Shown: in pieces, positions 22,622 to 26,306 of the stretch | Numbering within the stretch: position 1 is the stretch's first letter | How the letters are laid out: each line of letters begins with the position of its first letter | From: Dorea sp. | Lineage (GTDB): Bacteria; Bacillota_A; Clostridia; Lachnospirales; Lachnospiraceae | NCBI GenBank assembly: GCA_016295505.1 | Contig: JAEDLC010000014.1 | Location: 1-26,306 of the forward strand | Length of the DNA stretch: 26,306 bases | Direction of reading: 5' to 3' | Position numbers and translations under genes: made by a program | Notes under the pieces: generated by a model | Database searches by the model: none | Seen by the model: only the letters and a program-made list of their open reading frames with translations | What the model was told of the DNA's origin: nothing

Positions 22622-23633
22622 ATTTCCTCTCCTCACTCTTTCCTTTTCGTTGATCCGTCAGTATCTTCACCGGGAATTCCAGATGTCTGACTGCCGGACG
22701 CAGCAGAATCAGTATCCAGGCTGCAAGCAGGACCGTCCACCACGGATTCTGCTGCATCAGCAGGATAATAAATATAAGCGGCAGGTAATGATTATAAAAA
22801 TCCTCCAGCGGAACCTGATCAAAAGAATACAATCCGCCGTGTCCATATACCATCCTGCATCCTCTCCAGCGAATCAGGGAGAGGATGGCATAACCTGCCA
22901 GAAACACGATCGTCCATCGATGAAGTCTGCAGACCGGCATCAGCAGGACTGCAATGATCAGCAGTTCTGCCACAAATGACCACTGGATCAATACAGCCAC
23001 CTGTGGCTGATGCTCCAGTGCAAATGTCTCCACACCTGCCCTGCGGTCGTTTTCTGCATCGATATACTGATGTACCAGTATGTACCGGATTCCCACACAG
23101 AAACTTAACAGCATCCACAGCACATATCCTATATCGACCGGCATATCCAGCAACACCGGAATCAACAGAAGCGGAAAACACCTCTGCGCCGTCGATGATA
23201 CCAGAAGCCCGAGTACTCCCCGCTCTTTAAAACGTAACGGCGGCGCAGAATAAGATCCGCCAAAAAAATAGATCACGGCCAGCACCAGTATCGTCTTCCA
23301 TCCATGTGAAACGAGCAGAACCGGAAGACACCCGAGAACCACGGAACCCACAACCAGCAGAAACGGCACATGTTTCGGCAGGCGATGCATGATCTTCTTT
23401 TTTCCTGCTTTCTGATCCACTTCCATATCCGCATAATCATTGATCAGATATCCAAATGCCAGAAAAACACTGTCAAATACAATCAGCAGAAGCACCATCT
23501 TAAGTCGGTCTGCCGCATAGATTTCCTGTGAAGCTATCGTGGCATATAACACCGGGAGCATCAGCATCGGTACCTTTGAATCGTACCATTCTCCCACACG
23601 GAACAGCTGATTCCATTCACTCAGCATCTTCAT
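22611..23633 (-). CDS. UbiA-family prenyltransferase
   Basis: A 340-aa integral membrane enzyme, about 8-9 helices, that transfers a polyprenyl group from its diphosphate. Both Asp-rich Mg2+-diphosphate motifs are intact: NDYADMEVD (residues 65-73) and DAEND (192-196) followed by RRAG. The conserved YSAPPLRFKERG loop is at about 128-139. UbiA members prenylate aromatic acids (UbiA, MenA), make heme O, or form decaprenylphosphoryl-ribose precursors; I cannot tell which from sequence. ATG 23633 overlaps the IPP isomerase stop as ATGA, with GGAGG upstream, so isoprenoid supply and prenyl transfer are coupled. The ~40-residue basic C-terminal tail is cytosolic. Confidence 0.9.
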   Translation of the reverse strand: MKMLSEWNQLFRVGEWYDSKVPMLMLPVLYATIASQEIYAADRLKMVLLLIVFDSVFLAFGYLINDYADMEVDQKAGKKKIMHRLPKHVPFLLVVGSVVLGCLPVLLVSHGWKTILVLAVIYFFGGSYSAPPLRFKERGVLGLLVSSTAQRCFPLLLIPVLLDMPVDIGYVLWMLLSFCVGIRYILVHQYIDAENDRRAGVETFALEHQPQVAVLIQWSFVAELLIIAVLLMPVCRLHRWTIVFLAGYAILSLIRWRGCRMVYGHGGLYSFDQVPLEDFYNHYLPLIFIILLMQQNPWWTVLLAAWILILLRPAVRHLEFPVKILTDQRKGKSEERKYER

Positions 23634-24166
23634 ACGGAAACCTCCTCACGGATGACTGCATTTACCTTTGGTGCAGCGATCATAAACCACGGCGTAAATG
23701 TATCCGGAGCATCCATCATCTGCTGTTCCAGACGGGATAGTTCTACCCATACCGTCTCCGAGATCTCCTGCGGATCCGGTGTGACCTCATCTTCCCATCT
23801 TCCGACAAACACATGGTCATACTCAAATTCTGCGCAGGTATCCGAAAACCTGTGATAATAGGTAAAGGAAAATACTTCCTTTACTTCCGTCCGGATTCCC
23901 AGTTCTTCCACCATCCGTCGCGGCACTGCTTCTTCCAGTGTCTCCCCTCTTCTTGGGTGAGAGCAGCAGGCGTTCGTCCACAGACCGCCGGAATGGTACT
24001 TGCCTTCTGCACGCTTCTGCAAAAGCATATATACCTTTTTGTTCACTACTTTATATAAAAACACAGAAAATGCGCGATGCAGACTCGCAGTTCTATGAGC
24101 TTCCATTTTCTCCTGATGACCAGTCTCTTCATCCTTCATATTTACCAGTATCAATTCATCACTCAT
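23630..24166 (-). CDS. idi: Type 1 isopentenyl-diphosphate delta-isomerase
   Basis: A 178-aa Nudix-fold cytosolic enzyme interconverting IPP and DMAPP. Key segments match E. coli Idi: HRAFSVFLY, LLQKRA, and WTNACCSHPRRGE with the catalytic Cys at 68 (second of the pair), the Nudix-like EEAVPRRMVEELGI, and EFEYDHVF, carrying the catalytic Glu (113/115). The start ATG 24166 has AAAGGA 8 bases upstream and lies one base after the radical SAM stop. Its location in front of UbiA indicates a dedicated prenyl-diphosphate supply. Because the MEP route already yields both isomers, an isomerase inside this operon argues that the product is isoprenoid. Confidence 0.92.
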   Translation of the reverse strand: MSDELILVNMKDEETGHQEKMEAHRTASLHRAFSVFLYKVVNKKVYMLLQKRAEGKYHSGGLWTNACCSHPRRGETLEEAVPRRMVEELGIRTEVKEVFSFTYYHRFSDTCAEFEYDHVFVGRWEDEVTPDPQEISETVWVELSRLEQQMMDAPDTFTPWFMIAAPKVNAVIREEVSV

Positions 24167-24167
24167 A

Positions 24168-25631
24168 TCACATATCCTTTCTCTTTACATCTGCAAGCGC
24201 CAGTGTATGGTTCATTACATAAGAACACTGGTCACAATAAGCCGGAACTTCACCGCGGTAAAACTGTTCTCTCATCCTTATCAATGCCGGTGCATTGTAA
24301 AATTCACTGTCATCCATCTCGAAGAGATTTCCCACCTTTTGCAGTGTATTCATACAACATGCATACACATTTCCCTCCAGATCCAGGTTCGTACGCCCAA
24401 GCAGAGAATCGCACATGCCTGTACACTCATATTTTCCCGGAACCAGCGAAGCATCATCACTGCTAAGAAGCACTGCATTGTGAATCATCATCTTCTGATC
24501 TTCTGCGCAGAACAGCGGCTCCATCTGAAATGGCAGCGCATCTGCTCTCTTTTTTTCCTCTTCCATGACTTCTGCGTCTTCTTCCTGAAGCCATTCCACC
24601 GGATAATATACACGGATTCCAAGCTTTCTCCCAAGCTCAATCCCCTCCCTGAGATAATGGCTGGTCAGATGCGGATAATAAGTCAGGCAATCCTTTTCAT
24701 TATTCAGAACCGGATGACTTCCCAGGCGATTCAGGCTGATCTGGGAAAATCCATGCTCCCATGCAAACCGAACCATCTGCGGAATCTGTGTAACATTCTG
24801 ACGCATGATCACGACTTCCATCATCAGTTCGATCTCCGGTGCATATTTCTGAAGCCGGTTCAGGTTCTCAAGAAATGTTTCAAAGGAAAGTCCCGGTCGG
24901 ATTCCTTCATAGATCTCCTTCGTCACGGCATCACAGGAGATCCGCAGGTGCTTCGTTACAGGAATCAGATGCTCCAGGATATTCTGCGGAAGATAAGAAA
25001 GATTCGTATTCGTCGTTACTTCAATCTCATACTTTCGGTATAACTCCAGCAGCGCATCCAGATTCTTCGTCATCAATGGTTCTCCATATCCATGAAGGAC
25101 CATAAGCTCACAGGACGGCAGCAGAGAGGTGATCCGATCTATCATCTGCTCCGATATATGCTGCGCTCCCCGGTTCCCATAGATCGCATGTCCGCACATG
25201 ATACACCTGGCATTGCAGTAGGAGGTATGTTCCAGCTGAATGTGGCTCGGCAGCGCATCTATCACCGGTCTTCGAAGAAGATAGGATCTCAGCATACGGA
25301 AACGGTTGGCTTCTTTGTGCCATCTCCAGTTGGTATTGTGACGAAGCGTCTCTTCCAATACATGGTCCGCATCCGGATCACTCACAGAAAGGATTCCATC
25401 ACATACCGGAAAACAGACTTGTTGCCATCCCTTTTGGTAAAGGAAACGTAAAGCACTCATATCCGTCGTATCCAGAACCAGAATCTCAGTCTGCGGATCC
25501 GACAGCTTTTTCAGTTTATCTATTCCTGACAGGATCCGATGCTCCCGGCTCAGCACATCGCGAATCTGCATATTTGTTTCCCCGAATTTTAAAAATCGGG
25601 AAACCTGTTTTTCTTCTCCATATATCAGCAT
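24168..25631 (-). CDS. Radical SAM/SPASM-domain protein with long N-terminal extension
   Basis: A 487-aa protein. The radical SAM core begins near residue 130 with QLEHTSYCNARCIMCGH (cluster Cys139, 143, 146), then LHGYGEPLM as the GGE-type motif, ISCDAVTKEIYEGIRPG and LNRLG. The SPASM-like C-terminal part has ECTGMCDSLLG, VYACCMNTLQKVGNL and YCDQCSYV. The ~125-residue N-terminal extension (LDTTDMSALRFLYQKGWQQV) has no family I recognise and might bind substrate. ATG 25631 has GGGAGGAAG upstream; it is 18 bp after the dehydrogenase stop. No adjacent precursor peptide was found, so a small-molecule or lipid substrate is as likely as a peptide. Confidence 0.92.
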   Translation of the reverse strand: MLIYGEEKQVSRFLKFGETNMQIRDVLSREHRILSGIDKLKKLSDPQTEILVLDTTDMSALRFLYQKGWQQVCFPVCDGILSVSDPDADHVLEETLRHNTNWRWHKEANRFRMLRSYLLRRPVIDALPSHIQLEHTSYCNARCIMCGHAIYGNRGAQHISEQMIDRITSLLPSCELMVLHGYGEPLMTKNLDALLELYRKYEIEVTTNTNLSYLPQNILEHLIPVTKHLRISCDAVTKEIYEGIRPGLSFETFLENLNRLQKYAPEIELMMEVVIMRQNVTQIPQMVRFAWEHGFSQISLNRLGSHPVLNNEKDCLTYYPHLTSHYLREGIELGRKLGIRVYYPVEWLQEEDAEVMEEEKKRADALPFQMEPLFCAEDQKMMIHNAVLLSSDDASLVPGKYECTGMCDSLLGRTNLDLEGNVYACCMNTLQKVGNLFEMDDSEFYNAPALIRMREQFYRGEVPAYCDQCSYVMNHTLALADVKRKDM

Positions 25632-25649
25632 CTCTGCTTCCTCCCATAC

Positions 25650-26306
25650 CTACCGCATATACCGGAAATCCCATACATTCTCTCTGCCGCTTAAGGCCTC
25701 GAATTCCGGCCAGGCCGTCACGATCGCCAGTCTGTCACAGTTCTCAAGCATTGCATCCAGACTTCCGGGACAGGTGACCTGAAGTTCCGGATAGTGCTTT
25801 AAAAATTCCTCTTCTGCCAGTGGATCATATGCCATAACAGAGGTCACACCCCGCCTCTTAAGACATGCAATAATTCTGGCGGCCGGTGTATCCCGCACAT
25901 CGTCGGTAAACGGCTTAAAGGCCAGCCCCAGAATTCCAACCGTCTCTCCCGGTTCACTTTCTTTCAAAATCCGCTCACAGATCCGTTCCGGCATATCCTG
26001 ATTCGTCCGGATCACAGACCGGAGGATCGGCATATCAGCACCCGCCTGTGTTCCCGCGTACCACATTGCCTGCGTATCCTTCGGAAGACAATATCCTCCG
26101 TATCCGCATCCCGGATACACATAAGAAGACATCATATTCTGCTCCCAGCGGCGATCCTTATGCAGAATATGAAAGGCCCGTCCGATCTCCACATCCCGGA
26201 TCTGATCTGCGGCACCTGCCATCTCATTCGAATAACTGATCATCGTCGCAAGCATCGTATTCGACAGATACTTGATGAATTCCGCCGTTGTCGGATTCAC
26301 TCTCTC
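25650..26306 (-). CDS. UDP-glucose/GDP-mannose dehydrogenase family protein (partial, N-terminus off the window)
   Basis: The C-terminal 218 codons of an NAD-dependent nucleotide-sugar dehydrogenase that oxidises a hexose C6 alcohol to a uronic acid. The frame is open to the right edge, so the Rossmann N-terminus lies outside. Visible: TTAEFIKYLSNTMLATMISYSNE (central domain, split here by spacing only), the catalytic Cys in GYGGYCLPKD, ILGLAFKPFTDDVRDTPA and VTAWPEF of the UDP-binding domain. The Cys motif departs slightly from the usual GGSCFPKD. It is the first gene seen in the long operon and would supply UDP-glucuronate or a related donor to the glycosyltransferases downstream. Confidence 0.9.
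   Translation of the reverse strand, partial: ERVNPTTAEFIKYLSNTMLATMISYSNEMAGAADQIRDVEIGRAFHILHKDRRWEQNMMSSYVYPGCGYGGYCLPKDTQAMWYAGTQAGADMPILRSVIRTNQDMPERICERILKESEPGETVGILGLAFKPFTDDVRDTPAARIIACLKRRGVTSVMAYDPLAEEEFLKHYPELQVTCPGSLDAMLENCDRLAIVTAWPEFEALSGRENVWDFRYMR

Noticed and set aside
24207..25043. 278-codon plus-strand open frame
   Set aside because: Antisense to the radical SAM/SPASM gene, without ribosome site or domain; shadow frame.
19296..25631. Mycofactocin-type RiPP cluster (radical SAM + GT2)
   Set aside because: No precursor peptide, no MftB/MftC-like arrangement, and the presence of UbiA, Idi and U32 proteins is not explained by it.

Overview
The window looks like chromosome from an anaerobic, low-to-medium GC Gram-positive of the Clostridia, most likely a Lachnospiraceae gut bacterium. 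The basis is strong AGGAGG-type ribosome sites, an XRE regulator fused to membrane helices, a YitT protein, an aromatic-amino-acid-type ABC transporter, and hallmark residues of an oxygen-independent hydroxylase pair. The genus is not determined. No rRNA, tRNA, CRISPR array, insertion sequence or prophage was seen.

Left half (1-13.5 kb), housekeeping and small regulatory units: a ketopantoate-reductase-family gene (+); a three-gene ABC importer operon (-; lipoprotein, permease, ATPase) whose permease appears to carry an internal in-frame deletion; a divergent cyclophilin (+); a YitT membrane protein (+) behind a leader that contains an intrinsic terminator; 4-alpha-glucanotransferase malQ (-); an XRE regulator with membrane helices (-); a likely WYL regulator / D-2-hydroxyacid dehydrogenase / sugar O-acetyltransferase operon (-), divergent from a MATE efflux gene (+) across an intergenic region with three repeated operator-like half sites; and a VWA-domain gene (-).

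Right half (13.5-26.3 kb), one long minus-strand operon that enters from beyond the right edge and ends at a terminator near 13.45 kb. In transcription order: UDP-glucose/GDP-mannose dehydrogenase (partial), radical SAM/SPASM protein, type 1 isopentenyl-diphosphate isomerase, UbiA-family prenyltransferase, a second radical SAM protein, two tandem membrane-associated GT2 glycosyltransferases, a PaaK-like AMP-binding protein, a pair of peptidase-U32 proteins matching UbiU and UbiV, a third GT2, a geranylgeranyl-reductase-family flavoprotein, and a macro-domain/HTH protein. The genes overlap (ATGA junctions) or are separated by at most 62 bp.

The right-hand operon is the main find. IPP isomerase, UbiA and the GGR-like flavoprotein point to an isoprenoid product. 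The UbiU/UbiV-like pair points to oxygen-independent hydroxylation. The PaaK-like enzyme points to activation of a carboxylic, perhaps aromatic, acid. Three glycosyltransferases plus a nucleotide-sugar dehydrogenase point to glycosylation, perhaps with a uronic acid. Together they suggest a glycosylated prenyl lipid or quinone-like molecule in an anaerobic gut Firmicute. The product is inferred; the sequence shows the gene set, not the molecule.
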